A stretch of 64,000 nt of DNA from an uncultured Prolixibacteraceae bacterium (GTDB lineage Bacteria; Bacteroidota; Bacteroidia; Bacteroidales; Prolixibacteraceae), in assembly GCA_913063265.1 (NCBI GenBank), contig CAJXZG010000007.1:37310-101309 (forward strand). Reading direction: 5' to 3'. Every line of letters starts with the position of its first letter. Position 1 is the first letter of the stretch. Made by a program: the position numbers and the translations under genes. Under the pieces are notes generated by a model. That model saw only the letters and a list, made by a program, of their open reading frames with translations. It had not been told where the DNA came from and ran no database searches. Positions 35,354-45,372 of this stretch are shown here, in pieces.

Positions 35354-36310
35354 ATGAAAAGTATTTTAATCCTTACAACTTCGCTGTTTTTTATGGTAAG
35401 TAGTTTGTATTCCCGGAATTATTCCAAAGTATATATTGATTCAAATGACAGCACAAAATATTATTATTGCGTAGCTCCCGATTCTCAGCCTGTAGGATTA
35501 TTGATTTTATTACCGGGAGCCAGGGGCAATTCTGAGTGGCCTTTAAAAACCACAAAAATACCTTACCTGGCTGCCGAATATGGTCTGGCAACCATTATGA
35601 TTGATTATGAAACCTGGCTGAGTTGGTTACACGATGATGTTTTGAAATTGCTGAATTCTTCCATAAAAAATGTTATTCAAAAATATAAAATCCCCACTGA
35701 TAAATGTGTAATCGGAGGATTTTCCTCAGGAGGTGCAATGGCTCTCAATTATACCGAATTAGCTTTTAAGAATCAATCAAAGACGGCAATTGTACCTGCA
35801 GGTGTTTTCGGACTTGATGCTCCGGTTGACCTCTCAGAACTTTACAATGTTAATTTACTTGAAATACAGGGATTTGTTTGCAACGGGGAAAAAGTAAAAG
35901 TGTCGGAGGAAACCAAAAATATGTATGAGAAAATGAACAAATACCTTGGAAACACAGCCGAAAACTATGAAAATTACCAGAAATATTCTCCTTTCATTTT
36001 TAACGAAAGGTACCATTCCGGTGGAAGTGCAGTTTATTTAAAAAATGTTCCGGTTAGAATCTATTCAGGAATAAGTGAAAATTATTTACAGAAAAAATCA
36101 GAATGTGGTTTTTATTTGGATAGCTCCCCGTTTTTAATTTCATTCCTTAAACACAAAGGCAATCAAAAGGCATCTTTTAAAAGTATTTACGATGATGATT
36201 ATTCTCCCGATGGTGGAGAAAATTTCCGTGGCAGGCATGCCTGGCTGGGATTCGATTCGCAGGAATGTGTTAACTGGATTATGAATTTAATTGAAACAAA
36301 TGAGAAATAA
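35354..36310 (+). CDS. Exported alpha/beta-hydrolase-like protein
   Basis: A 318-residue protein with a signal peptide (ILILTTSLFFMVSSLYSRN). The core has LLILLPGARGNSEW (oxyanion strand), the nucleophile elbow GGFSSGG (Ser124) and a C-terminal GRHAWLGFD that would supply the catalytic histidine. This fits a secreted esterase or peptidase-like hydrolase. An internal segment (KVKVSEETKNMYEKMNKYL) looks like a lid. Neighbours give no substrate hint. Confidence 0.65.
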   Translation: MKSILILTTSLFFMVSSLYSRNYSKVYIDSNDSTKYYYCVAPDSQPVGLLILLPGARGNSEWPLKTTKIPYLAAEYGLATIMIDYETWLSWLHDDVLKLLNSSIKNVIQKYKIPTDKCVIGGFSSGGAMALNYTELAFKNQSKTAIVPAGVFGLDAPVDLSELYNVNLLEIQGFVCNGEKVKVSEETKNMYEKMNKYLGNTAENYENYQKYSPFIFNERYHSGGSAVYLKNVPVRIYSGISENYLQKKSECGFYLDSSPFLISFLKHKGNQKASFKSIYDDDYSPDGGENFRGRHAWLGFDSQECVNWIMNLIETNEK

Positions 36311-36375
36311 TAAACAGACGAATAAATTTTCATACACATCAGATTATTACAAAAACTGAAATATTTAAATCTTTA

Positions 36376-37656
36376 TTAGAAATCATAATCATACACCGCA
36401 ATATTATCCTTGTTAAATAATCGAACATTATCAACAGTGCCGGTCCCTGAAAAATTAAAATTGAATCCCACAATATTACCAATGTTTGTTTCAAAAGGAA
36501 TATTTAAAATCTGCTCTCCATTTAAAATTATATCCGCTATATTATTACTAACCTGAAGTTCCATGTTTTGCCATTCGTAGATATTAACACCTAATAAAGA
36601 CAAATCGTTATTTCTTCCGCTTTTGGTTATATTACCCATTTTTACATTAGTAAATCCCACACACCCCTTAATGGTAAGCGGAATAAAATTCATGTCATTT
36701 TCTCCCAAAATGCAAATGGTTATGTGCGGGCAGGTAAAATTATAAATGCTGTCGCATTTTATCCTGGTTTCAAATCTGAAATCGCTGCTGCTTACGTTTT
36801 TAAAATCTGTTACATAATAATAGCTTACTACGGTAATATCATTTAAATCAATCCGGTTTACCTCAAGGTGAGTTTTATTTATATTCAATTCCCCATTGTT
36901 TATTACATCCTTGCTCCTGATATATCTGGGCATTTGGTCCATGTAACCGTTGCGAACCATAGCCAACCAGTTGTTAGTGTTAATTTTTACCTCGGTTCGT
37001 TTGATAATGGAATCATTTGCAAACAGTTTTGCTTCATGATAACCGGGATAATAATAAATGCTGGTATGATTGATATCCGATTTTTGTACCCTTTCCCTCT
37101 GGAGTTCGTCCCACGATTGCTGGATAAAAAAACTATCGGCCGTAACATTACTCACGTCATAATTAAAAATAGCAGTATTGGGAAGTCCGCTTGAGGCAGA
37201 ATATTCACACGAAAAACTAACCGAATCAGCGTCAAAAACAATGTTTTCGTTTCCCATATTAAAAGGTTTTATTTTTTGAAACAAAACAATGGTCAGAACA
37301 ATTACAATAAAAACCACAACCGAAACTACAATTCTTTTTCCATGCAAGCGGCTTGTAAATTTTCTGTTTTTTTTCAGAACAACATTCTGGTTACTTTTTT
37401 TAAAATGTAGCCAATTTTCGTATTCCAGAAATCTTGCAAGCGCATCTAAAGTAGCTGGCTGAGGAATATTGGCTGAGTCCTGTTTCCATATCCTTTTAAT
37501 CGTTGAAAGACTTAAGGATATACCGTTATTGTTCTCAATGAGGTCTATCAGATTAAGATAATCTCGTTGCTTCCAGTCCTGGCTGTTAATCCATTTAAGC
37601 TTTTCTTCGATAAGCTGTTTGCAGTACCGAATGTAATTCAGTTCTGTATTAGACAT
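36376..37656 (-). CDS. Membrane-anchored HTH regulator with periplasmic LamG-like domain
   Basis: A 426-residue protein on the reverse strand. Residues ~1-90 are a cytoplasmic helix-turn-helix-like domain (NNNGISLSLSTIKRIWKQ, then ATLDALARFLEYENWLHF). A basic stretch and one membrane helix follow (~107-127, IVVSVVVFIVIVLTIVLF). The periplasmic part ends in a concanavalin/LamG-like domain (WQNMELQVSNN, LNIPFETNIGNIVGFNFNFSG). This is the ToxR-style plan: DNA binding inside, sensing outside, no phosphorelay. It diverges from the exported protein at 37764 with 107 bp between starts, which is the obvious candidate target. Confidence 0.65.
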   Translation of the reverse strand: MSNTELNYIRYCKQLIEEKLKWINSQDWKQRDYLNLIDLIENNNGISLSLSTIKRIWKQDSANIPQPATLDALARFLEYENWLHFKKSNQNVVLKKNRKFTSRLHGKRIVVSVVVFIVIVLTIVLFQKIKPFNMGNENIVFDADSVSFSCEYSASSGLPNTAIFNYDVSNVTADSFFIQQSWDELQRERVQKSDINHTSIYYYPGYHEAKLFANDSIIKRTEVKINTNNWLAMVRNGYMDQMPRYIRSKDVINNGELNINKTHLEVNRIDLNDITVVSYYYVTDFKNVSSSDFRFETRIKCDSIYNFTCPHITICILGENDMNFIPLTIKGCVGFTNVKMGNITKSGRNNDLSLLGVNIYEWQNMELQVSNNIADIILNGEQILNIPFETNIGNIVGFNFNFSGTGTVDNVRLFNKDNIAVYDYDF

Positions 37657-37763
37657 TTAAACGGTTTTTGAACGTTAAATGAATGAAAAAAAAACTGAAA
37701 TTCAAAAATTATATCATCATTATTATAGCACGCTTTGAAAACATATAATTAAAAAAATTAGCC

Positions 37764-39068
37764 ATGAAAAATTTAAAAACTTTAACGTTGAGCACTTTGA
37801 TATTGATTAGTTCAATTAGTGTATTTGCACAGAATACAATTCCCTTCACCCCGGAATACTGGGAAATAGAAAATGCCGAAAACGAACCGCAGGAAATAAA
37901 ACTTACTACTCTTTACGGAACAGATTGTTTGCATCTTGCGGCCAGGCACTTTGCCTTTTTAAAAGACAGCACTTTAGATAATTTCAGGCTCGAAATGGAC
38001 ATAGCCGGGATTGTCATGCCTGGATTAGGATTCAGGGCGATTGATAAAAGAAATTATGAGTACATATATTTAAGGATAATGTCAAATAATAAGGGAGATG
38101 CACTCCAGTATTTTCCGGTATTTAACGGCGGTTTTAGTTGGCAGCTATACAATTACCCTGATTTTGAAACATCTGCAAGTTTCCCGGTAAAGTACTTATT
38201 TACATCGTATGTGGATTCTGATAAAACCTTCGACGAACAGAATAATGAATATGTAAAAGAAATCTTTCAAAAAAATGGAACTGCCCTTGGTGACTCACTC
38301 GGAGTTATGAAGACGGATTCAGCTAACTGGATGGTTGTTGATTATGAGAAACTTAGAATATATGAAATCAAAGGTTATCCGGATTCACTGGCAGTTTACA
38401 GCCAATTGGAATGGATTCATATTAAATTAGAGGTAGCAGGCAATCAGGCAAAATTATATGTAGAGGATATGAATTCACCTAAAATGGTAATTCACGAGTT
38501 AAAACATACTAACGTTTCCGGATTTTTATTGCTAAGAAATTATATGGTAGAAAGTTATTTTGCCAATGTTACAATAGAGGAAATTGATTCTCAGGACAAC
38601 AGTTTTAAAAATAAGGATGAAACTCCTGCTGAATACATTTCGGAATGGGTAATTTCGGATAAATTTAAAAGAAAAGATCAGGATTTGGAAGCTCAAATCG
38701 ATTCGGTAAAAACCACTACAAAAAATTGGAGACCTGTAAATTCTGAATCAAGTGGTTTGATAAACATGAGCCGGTATTTTGAAGAAACTAAAGGAACTGT
38801 TTTGATGAAGACAAGCATAAATTCTCCAACTGAAAAAAATGTTGAAATGCAATTTGATTTTTCCGAACACCTTGTAATTTCATTGAATTCCAAAGTTATA
38901 TTTTCAAATTCACTTCCAATGGGAGACAACAGTGGTCGAGTAATTGTTGGCGACCAAAAAATAAATTTAAGCCTTAAAAAGGGAAACAACGAATTGGTAT
39001 TTGTTTTAAGCTCTGATGCCTATAAAGAAAACTGGGGTGTAATCGCAAAACTTTCGGATTTCAATTAA
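37764..39068 (+). CDS. Exported protein with DUF1080/LamG-like domain
   Basis: A 434-residue exported protein (signal peptide LSTLILISSISVFAQ). The N-terminal half reads like a 3-keto-disaccharide hydrolase (DUF1080)/concanavalin fold: DNFRLEMDIAG, GLGFRAIDKRNYEYIYLRI, WIHIKLEVAGNQAKLYVED. The C-terminal part resembles a galactose-binding jelly roll (VISLNSKVIF, SLKKGNNELVFVLSS). No catalytic residues are certain. The signal-peptide region of a second copy survives in the fusion at 34266. The neighbouring divergent regulator carries a similar sensory fold. Confidence 0.6.
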   Translation: MKNLKTLTLSTLILISSISVFAQNTIPFTPEYWEIENAENEPQEIKLTTLYGTDCLHLAARHFAFLKDSTLDNFRLEMDIAGIVMPGLGFRAIDKRNYEYIYLRIMSNNKGDALQYFPVFNGGFSWQLYNYPDFETSASFPVKYLFTSYVDSDKTFDEQNNEYVKEIFQKNGTALGDSLGVMKTDSANWMVVDYEKLRIYEIKGYPDSLAVYSQLEWIHIKLEVAGNQAKLYVEDMNSPKMVIHELKHTNVSGFLLLRNYMVESYFANVTIEEIDSQDNSFKNKDETPAEYISEWVISDKFKRKDQDLEAQIDSVKTTTKNWRPVNSESSGLINMSRYFEETKGTVLMKTSINSPTEKNVEMQFDFSEHLVISLNSKVIFSNSLPMGDNSGRVIVGDQKINLSLKKGNNELVFVLSSDAYKENWGVIAKLSDFN

Positions 39069-39291
39069 ACATTTTTTGTTACAAAAATTTTTAAAATCAC
39101 GTAAATTAAATTAACACTGGTGTAAAAATATTTGACAAACCCTTTTTTTATAATCAATCCTATTTGCTGTAAAACAGCACCTTTTATTTTTGGTCTTGTA
39201 TTTGAAGGTTTTAATCTATAAATAGTTGCTAGTACAATTCGAGTAATACAAACTAATTAAATTTAACCAGCAATCTGCATAAAAAACGACA

Positions 39292-41667
39292 ATGCACAAC
39301 CTAAAAATAACATTTCGTCGACTGATAAAAGACAAAGCCTTTTCATTCATTAATATTTTTGGATTGGTAATAGGCATTTCCTCTTTCCTGGTTTTGTTTA
39401 TCCATGTTACAAACGAAAAAAGTTTCGATAAACATTTTAATGCGCATAAAAACATTTTCCGTGTAACATCGGTACCGGAAGGAAGATCAAATGCCAACTG
39501 GGCCCGTAGTCTGGGAATTATATACGAAGTTTCATCCAAAATCCCTGAGGTAGAAATGGCAACCCAGTTTTCAAATTGTGAAACAGGAAACATTAAAATC
39601 GAAGAAAACTCCTTTCAACAAAAAAATATTATGGCCGTTGATGAAGCTTTCTGCAAAATGTTTGAGGTGGAGTCACTGCTTGGAAACCTTAAGGAAATTA
39701 ATAAGCCCAACACCGTTTTTGTTTCTGAAGATTTTGCACGGTTACATTTTGGAAACCTAAATCCCATAGGACAAATTATAAAAATTGAAGCCTTACAATA
39801 TGTTCGTAATGTTGGTGATTATGAAATAAGAGGAATTATCAAAATCACACATCCCAAAACACATTTTAAATATGAACTTTTGCTTTCCCAAAAAGGAGGA
39901 TTACAGGAACGTTTTGAAAGCCTGCCCGGTAGAAAAATACAGTGGACATATAATTATTTCAAACTTCAAAATGGGGTCTCACCTGAACTTGTTGCAGAAA
40001 AGATAAAAGATTTTTGGGATAAAAGCTCCACAAAACAAACCCGGGGTCCTAAAGAGTATGATTTTTCGTTGTTTCCGATAGATGATATTCACCTAAAGTC
40101 AGACTACCGTTTTGAGTTACGCGAAAGCTCAAGTAAAATAAATATTTCACTATTTGTAATTGTATCGGTAGTTATTCTAATGGTTTCCTTGTTGAATTTT
40201 ACCAACCTGAATATTGCAAAACTTATTAAACGTTCAAAAGAGCTGGGATTAAAAAAATCGATTGGAGCAAATCAGACACAAATTATCAGGCAGGTTTTAA
40301 CCGAGGTGTCAATTTTTTGTTTGCTGGCAATTGGGTTTTCGTTACTGTTGATTCAAGGTGCCGAATCGTTTATCAATCAATTATTTGATATCGAATTCAA
40401 AATATTTTATAACGAGCCCGTTATTTACTGGAGTATTTTGGCGATTATCGGAATCTGCCTTTTGGTCACAACTCTTTTTGTTTCGGTATTTTTATTGGGC
40501 AGAAATTCAACAATTGATATTCTTGCCAAACAAAATAATTTCTCAGGAAGTTATGTGTTAAAAACACTTTTAATTGGACAGGTTACTATCGTTATAATCC
40601 TAATTACAGGCACCTTTCTGGTAAACAAACAGATCGACTTTATTTTAAATCAGCCGCTTGGTTTCGATAAAGAAAATGTAGTTGTACTTTATATAAAAGA
40701 CCTCTCAAAAGATGCTGCTGTTTTTCATAAAGAGCTGGAAAAACAAAGTCATGTGGTTTCAGTCGGAATGACAGCCCAGCATTTTGGTTACCCGTCGCAA
40801 GGATTTCCATTGGATGGTTTGGGCCTTGACGGCACGGCAGAGTTTGTTTTTGCCAATTATGATTACCTGAAAACCATGAATATAAAACTGATAAAAAACT
40901 GGATTAAAACGGAAGCGGAAGTGGTAAACGGAATGGTAGTAAACAAACATTTATACAAGCGATTAATGGAAAAACATGGCAATATGGATGCTTTGCGGGC
41001 CTATCAGGAAGCGCAGCCTTTAGAACCCGATCAATCGAGGATAAATTTTATTGGCGTAACTGAAGATTTTAATTACAGCTCGGCACACGAAAGTATTGGC
41101 GATTTTGCCTTTTATCTGGGAGAAGGGGGAAACAGAGCGCGTTTTACACATGTTCGGATAAATGATTTACATGCCGGAATGGATGCCATAAAACGGGTTT
41201 GGAACGACTATTACCCAAACCAGGAAATTGATTACTTTTTCATCGATGAAAGAATTGCCCAACAATACAAAGCTGAAACTATCCTCAGCAGGATATTGTT
41301 TGTTTTTTCAGCAATTGGAATTTTAATCAGTATTATTGGAATTAGCGCTTTAGCACTGTTTATCTCTCAACAAAGAACCAAAGAAATAGGAGTACGAAAA
41401 GTAAATGGAGCATCTGTAAAAGAAATTCTTACGGTGCTAAATAGTAGTTTTGTTTGGTGGGTTAGCATTTCATTTATTCTGGCAACACCTATTTCATATT
41501 TACTATTAAACAGATGGCTCCAGAATTTTGCTTATAAAACCACATTAAGCTGGTGGATATTTGCTTTAGCAGGTATAATCACTTTAATAATAACCCTAAT
41601 TACAGTTTCGTGGCAAAGCTGGAAAGCAGCAACAAAAAATCCGGTTGAGGCGCTTAGATACGAGTAA
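39292..41667 (+). CDS. MacB/FtsX-type ABC transporter permease (array copy 10)
   Basis: A 791-residue permease that resumes the array after the accessory stretch. First-half signature KELGLKKSIGANQTQ; second half KEIGVRKVNGASVKE. The C-terminal block reads NRWLQNFAYKTTLSWW and ends NPVEALRYE. No hairpin follows the stop. Instead an inverted CCCCTTTAGGGG-type repeat (41679-41703) appears, then remnants at 41848-41946. Separated by 223 bp from the gene before it, so it may have its own promoter. Confidence 0.9.
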   Translation: MHNLKITFRRLIKDKAFSFINIFGLVIGISSFLVLFIHVTNEKSFDKHFNAHKNIFRVTSVPEGRSNANWARSLGIIYEVSSKIPEVEMATQFSNCETGNIKIEENSFQQKNIMAVDEAFCKMFEVESLLGNLKEINKPNTVFVSEDFARLHFGNLNPIGQIIKIEALQYVRNVGDYEIRGIIKITHPKTHFKYELLLSQKGGLQERFESLPGRKIQWTYNYFKLQNGVSPELVAEKIKDFWDKSSTKQTRGPKEYDFSLFPIDDIHLKSDYRFELRESSSKINISLFVIVSVVILMVSLLNFTNLNIAKLIKRSKELGLKKSIGANQTQIIRQVLTEVSIFCLLAIGFSLLLIQGAESFINQLFDIEFKIFYNEPVIYWSILAIIGICLLVTTLFVSVFLLGRNSTIDILAKQNNFSGSYVLKTLLIGQVTIVIILITGTFLVNKQIDFILNQPLGFDKENVVVLYIKDLSKDAAVFHKELEKQSHVVSVGMTAQHFGYPSQGFPLDGLGLDGTAEFVFANYDYLKTMNIKLIKNWIKTEAEVVNGMVVNKHLYKRLMEKHGNMDALRAYQEAQPLEPDQSRINFIGVTEDFNYSSAHESIGDFAFYLGEGGNRARFTHVRINDLHAGMDAIKRVWNDYYPNQEIDYFFIDERIAQQYKAETILSRILFVFSAIGILISIIGISALALFISQQRTKEIGVRKVNGASVKEILTVLNSSFVWWVSISFILATPISYLLLNRWLQNFAYKTTLSWWIFALAGIITLIITLITVSWQSWKAATKNPVEALRYE

Positions 41668-41678
41668 CCCGCTTTTGC

Positions 41679-41703
41679 ACCCCCTAACTCCCTAAAGGGA
41701 TAA
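41679..41703 (-). repeat. CCCCTTTAGGGG-type short repeat, copy d (reverse, diverged)
   Basis: On the minus strand it reads TTATCCCTTTAGGGAGTTAG then GGGGTG, a diverged copy of the repeat at 41848-41872 in opposite orientation. The two copies bracket about 145 bp between permease copy 10 and the permease-tail remnant. Confidence 0.55.
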
Positions 41704-41847
41704 CCAGCAAAAGCTACTGTATTGAAAAGTACAAACAACAACAGAATTAAGATTGATGCTAATAAAAGACAACAAATAAATTGATGATTGTGATGAGAAA
41801 AGAAATAATAGCCGATTTAAAAAATACGCCAATCGAAGATTCAGAAA

Positions 41848-41872
41848 AGTCCCCTTTAGGGGATTTAGGGGT
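41848..41872 (+). repeat. CCCCTTTAGGGG-type short repeat, copy e
   Basis: AGTCCCCTTTAGGGG then ATTTAGGGGT. The bases just before it (CCAATCGAAGATTCAG) resemble those before copies a and c, which are the ends of DUF559 genes. A DUF559 gene may therefore once have ended here, though no upstream DUF559 coding sequence is recognisable. Confidence 0.65.
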
Positions 41873-41880
41873 AAAAAAAC

Positions 41881-41946
41881 CAACAAAGCTGGAAAGCAGC
41901 AACAAAAAACCCTGTTGAATCATTGAGGTATGAGAAAAGAGCATAG
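41881..41946 (+). pseudogene. 3'-end remnant of an array permease
   Basis: The frame reads QQSWKAATKNPVESLRYEKRA-stop, matching WQSWKAATKNPVEALRYE at the end of permease copy 10 and others. Only ~18 codons remain, directly after the repeat at 41848. Together with the fusion at 34266 it shows that permease 3' ends persist as fragments where the rest of a gene has been lost. Nothing else is recognisable in the 41668-42069 gap. Confidence 0.75.
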
Positions 41947-42069
41947 GGCTATGAGCACAGATTATTTATGAGCTCTTAACACTTTGCCCTTTGCGCCAGG
42001 CTCCTGACTAATTTAAAATGAAAAAAATATAGAAATCAAATACTATCATAAAATCAAAGTTCAAGACAA

Positions 42070-42744
42070 ATGATACAACTTAAAAACATCGACAAGTATT
42101 ACGACGCAAAGTTTCAACGAACTTTTGTACTAAAAGGAATTAACCTTGAAATTGAACAGAGTGAATTTGTTTCAATAATGGGGCCCAGTGGTGCCGGTAA
42201 ATCAACACTTTTAAATATTATTGGCTTTTTAGACGAACCCAACGAAGGAGAATATTTATTTCTTGGAAAACCGGCCAATAAGCTAAAGGAAAAACAAAAA
42301 GTTCAATACCACAGAAGTCATATTGGCTTTATTTTCCAGGCCTTTCATTTAATCGAAGAAATGACAGTTTACGAAAATATTGAAACGCCTTTGGTTTATC
42401 GGGGAGTAAAAAGCAAAGAAAGAAAAGCGATGGTGGCCGAAATGTTGGATAAATTTAATATTGTAGCCAAAAAAGATTTGTTCCCAAGTCAGCTTTCAGG
42501 TGGACAACAGCAGTTGGTTGGAATAGCCCGTGCAATTGTTGGAAGTCCTAAACTATTGCTTGCCGACGAACCCACAGGAAATCTTCACTCTGAACAAGGT
42601 GAAATGATTATGAAACTTTTAAAGAAACTTAACGACGATGGAATGACCATCGTTCAGGTTACACATTCCGAACAAAATGCGCAGTATGGAAATCGTATTG
42701 TTCGATTGATGGATGGGTATATTAATGAAGAAAATACCAATTAA
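42070..42744 (+). CDS. ABC transporter ATPase, LolD/MacB type
   Basis: A 224-residue ATPase of the LolD/MacB/FtsE class. It has Walker [10 protein letters not shown] (38-46), a Q-loop in [18 protein letters not shown], the signature LSGGQ (142-146), Walker B LLLADEP (Asp166, Glu167) and an H-loop in [17 protein letters not shown]. It is the only ABC ATPase in the window and precedes permease copy 11 by 135 bp. It is the natural partner of that permease and, by inference, could power several or all of the array permeases, since their cytoplasmic coupling segments are conserved. Confidence 0.9.
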   Translation: MIQLKNIDKYYDAKFQRTFVLKGINLEIEQSEFVSIMGPSGAGKSTLLNIIGFLDEPNEGEYLFLGKPANKLKEKQKVQYHRSHIGFIFQAFHLIEEMTVYENIETPLVYRGVKSKERKAMVAEMLDKFNIVAKKDLFPSQLSGGQQQLVGIARAIVGSPKLLLADEPTGNLHSEQGEMIMKLLKKLNDDGMTIVQVTHSEQNAQYGNRIVRLMDGYINEENTN

Positions 42745-42879
42745 CAACTACCAAATTTCAAATTAAAACTAATACTCAACAAGCAAATTACCAAACAGGT
42801 TTGGAGAATTTATAATTTCGGGATTGGATATTGGAATTTATTTGAGATTTGGATTTTAAGATTTGTAATTTACAGAAAT

Positions 42880-45279
42880 ATGAATATTAAAGTTGTCATT
42901 CGAAATTTATTCAAACACCCCTTTCTTAATCTGGTAAAAATACTTGGATTAAGTCTGGCACTTACCGGAATTATCTTTATTTCACTTTTCCTGAAAAACG
43001 AACTTACCTATGACAGGTTGAATCCAAAAACTTATCAAATTTATCGGCTTACTTTAACCGACCCGGATTTTTTAGGAGGGAAACATTTTGCAAGAATTGT
43101 AAATGCAGGCTACCTACCTGAAATCAAAGAGAGATTGCCTGAGGTGGAACAATATGTGCGATTAATGCCGGTAAGAGGAGGACTATTAAAATACAAAGAA
43201 CGTTTTTACAATGTAAATCAGGGTTTTGAATGTGACAGCACTTTTTTCGAAGTTTTTGAAGTTGAATTAATTTCAGGGAATAAAAAAACGGTACTTGAAA
43301 ATCCGGCTTCAATGGTTATTTCTAAAAGTTATGCAGAAACAATCTTTGGTGAATCCAACCCGGTTGGAGAGGTGCTTACTTTGCCGGCCGGACAATATTA
43401 TGGCGAAGCACAAAATTTTACAGTGGCAGGAATAATGAAAGATTTTCCATCCAATAGCCATTTCCATCCCGATTTTATTACAACTCCGGTACAACACGAG
43501 TTTCAATATGGATGGTCGTGGACCTATCTTTTACTATCAAATGGAGCTAATCCCGAAAATGTTACCCGTGAAATTTCTGATTTTTTAACAGAACGGGCGC
43601 AGGTTGAACCGGAAGAATTTGAAACCAAAGTTTATCTTCAAAAGCTTACTGATATACATCTTTATTCCAATAAACTTCGTGAGATAGAAGCTAATGGAAA
43701 CATCAGAAATATTTATGTTTTGGCTATTGCGGCATTTATCCTTCTCGTTATTGCCATAAGCAACTATGCCAATTTAAATCTTGGAATGTCAGGTTTTAAT
43801 GCCAAATATTTATTTATCAATAAAATACTGGGATCGAATAAAGTTGCTGTGGTCAATTTCTTTTTAATCGAAGGACTATTAATATTACTTGCCACTTTGT
43901 TTCTGACAACATTGATAAGTATTCCGACAAATACTTTGATTTTTAAATTTTACGGATTAAAACTTGCACAAAAAAACCTGGCTTTTATCTTATTTGTAGT
44001 AACTGTTTTCAGCATCCTGAGTTTAATTCTGGGAATGCTCCCTGTTCTAAAATCGATATTAACAGCTAAAAAAATCAATACTTCTGTAAATTTTGGCAGG
44101 GGACGAATCAGCAGGGGATTGATAGTATTTCAATATGCATTTTCAATTGCATTAATCATTTCTGTTATTGTTATTTCCAGACAAACCAGTCATGCACTTA
44201 AAAATGGATTAGGTGCAAGGGAAAATAACATTGTAATATTTGAATCAGTACATGCAAGCCTTCAACAAAAATTTGAAATATTTAAAGAAGAGTTGCTTAA
44301 ATATAACAGTATTCAACATGTTTCGGCAATGATGGAACCTCCGGGAGGAGAAGCGAATGACATGTTTCCTTTTGAAATGGAAGGTTTTGATACTGAACAA
44401 AATGAAGATCAATTTAACCGGATTGGTGTTTTCCCCTGTGATTATTCGTTTGCAGATCTATTCAACCTTCAGTTTTTAAGCGGAAACAATTTTACGGCCA
44501 GCAATATAGATAATGAGGGTTCAGGGGAATATATTATTAATGAAGCTGCAATGAAAAGACTTAACTATCACGACCCGGATGAAATAATTGGTAAAACATT
44601 CAAACTCAATTTTATGATGTCGGAAACAACCGGTATTGAAATTCCTCGTGGTAAAATCATTGGAGTAGTAAAAGATTTTCACCTTTCAAGCATAAAGAAA
44701 AAAGTAGAGCCCCTGGTGCTTTTCAAACGCGATAAGCTGTGGTTGCTAAATTTTGCTGTTGCTTTTCAACCCGGAATGAGAACTGCTGCTTTGACAGATA
44801 TTGAAACAGTCTGGACTTCCATGTTTCCGGAGTATCCCTTACAATACGAAGATGTTAATGTGATGTACCAAAAGGTTTATAAAGCTGAACTTTTACAGGC
44901 TCGATTATTATCTGTATTCACAATTATTGCTCTTTTTATTTGTTCAATGGGATTGTTTGGGCTGGCATTGATTATTACTCAAAACAGGGTTAAAGAAATT
45001 GGTATCCGAAAAGTAAACGGTGCCAGGGTCAGTGAAATTCTGGCTATACTAAATAAAGATTTTTTGAAATGGGTAATTCTTGCTTTTTTGATTGCCTGCC
45101 CGGCAGGGTATTTTGCTATGGATAAATGGCTTGAAAACTTTGCATACAAAACCGGACTGAGCTGGTGGATTTTTATACTTGCCGGAGTAATAGCTCTGGG
45201 GATTGCCTTGCTTACTGTCTCGCTTCAAAGCTGGAAGGCCGCTACGCGCAATCCGGTTGAAGCACTTAGGTATGAATAA
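42880..45279 (+). CDS. MacB/FtsX-type ABC transporter permease (array copy 11)
   Basis: A 799-residue permease, the last of the array and the only one directly preceded by an ATPase gene. The first-half signature is degenerate (NAKYLFINKILGSNKVA). The second half has KEIGIRKVNGARVSE and the conserved block DKWLENFAYKTGLSWW ending NPVEALRYE. No post-stop element follows. Periplasmic domains contain aromatic and charged loops unlike the other copies. Confidence 0.9.
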   Translation: MNIKVVIRNLFKHPFLNLVKILGLSLALTGIIFISLFLKNELTYDRLNPKTYQIYRLTLTDPDFLGGKHFARIVNAGYLPEIKERLPEVEQYVRLMPVRGGLLKYKERFYNVNQGFECDSTFFEVFEVELISGNKKTVLENPASMVISKSYAETIFGESNPVGEVLTLPAGQYYGEAQNFTVAGIMKDFPSNSHFHPDFITTPVQHEFQYGWSWTYLLLSNGANPENVTREISDFLTERAQVEPEEFETKVYLQKLTDIHLYSNKLREIEANGNIRNIYVLAIAAFILLVIAISNYANLNLGMSGFNAKYLFINKILGSNKVAVVNFFLIEGLLILLATLFLTTLISIPTNTLIFKFYGLKLAQKNLAFILFVVTVFSILSLILGMLPVLKSILTAKKINTSVNFGRGRISRGLIVFQYAFSIALIISVIVISRQTSHALKNGLGARENNIVIFESVHASLQQKFEIFKEELLKYNSIQHVSAMMEPPGGEANDMFPFEMEGFDTEQNEDQFNRIGVFPCDYSFADLFNLQFLSGNNFTASNIDNEGSGEYIINEAAMKRLNYHDPDEIIGKTFKLNFMMSETTGIEIPRGKIIGVVKDFHLSSIKKKVEPLVLFKRDKLWLLNFAVAFQPGMRTAALTDIETVWTSMFPEYPLQYEDVNVMYQKVYKAELLQARLLSVFTIIALFICSMGLFGLALIITQNRVKEIGIRKVNGARVSEILAILNKDFLKWVILAFLIACPAGYFAMDKWLENFAYKTGLSWWIFILAGVIALGIALLTVSLQSWKAATRNPVEALRYE

Positions 45280-45372
45280 GTGGAAATAAAATAACTTTCA
45301 TATAAAATCATTCTAAAATATTGAAATTTATTAAATCCGGTGTAACTTTATTAAAACCAAAAATCTTTTAAA

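Noticed and set aside
1..45279. Invertible shufflon-type switching of permease genes
   Set aside because: All permeases are on one strand, no site-specific recombinase is present and no inverted repeats bracket whole permease genes. Homologous exchange remains possible.
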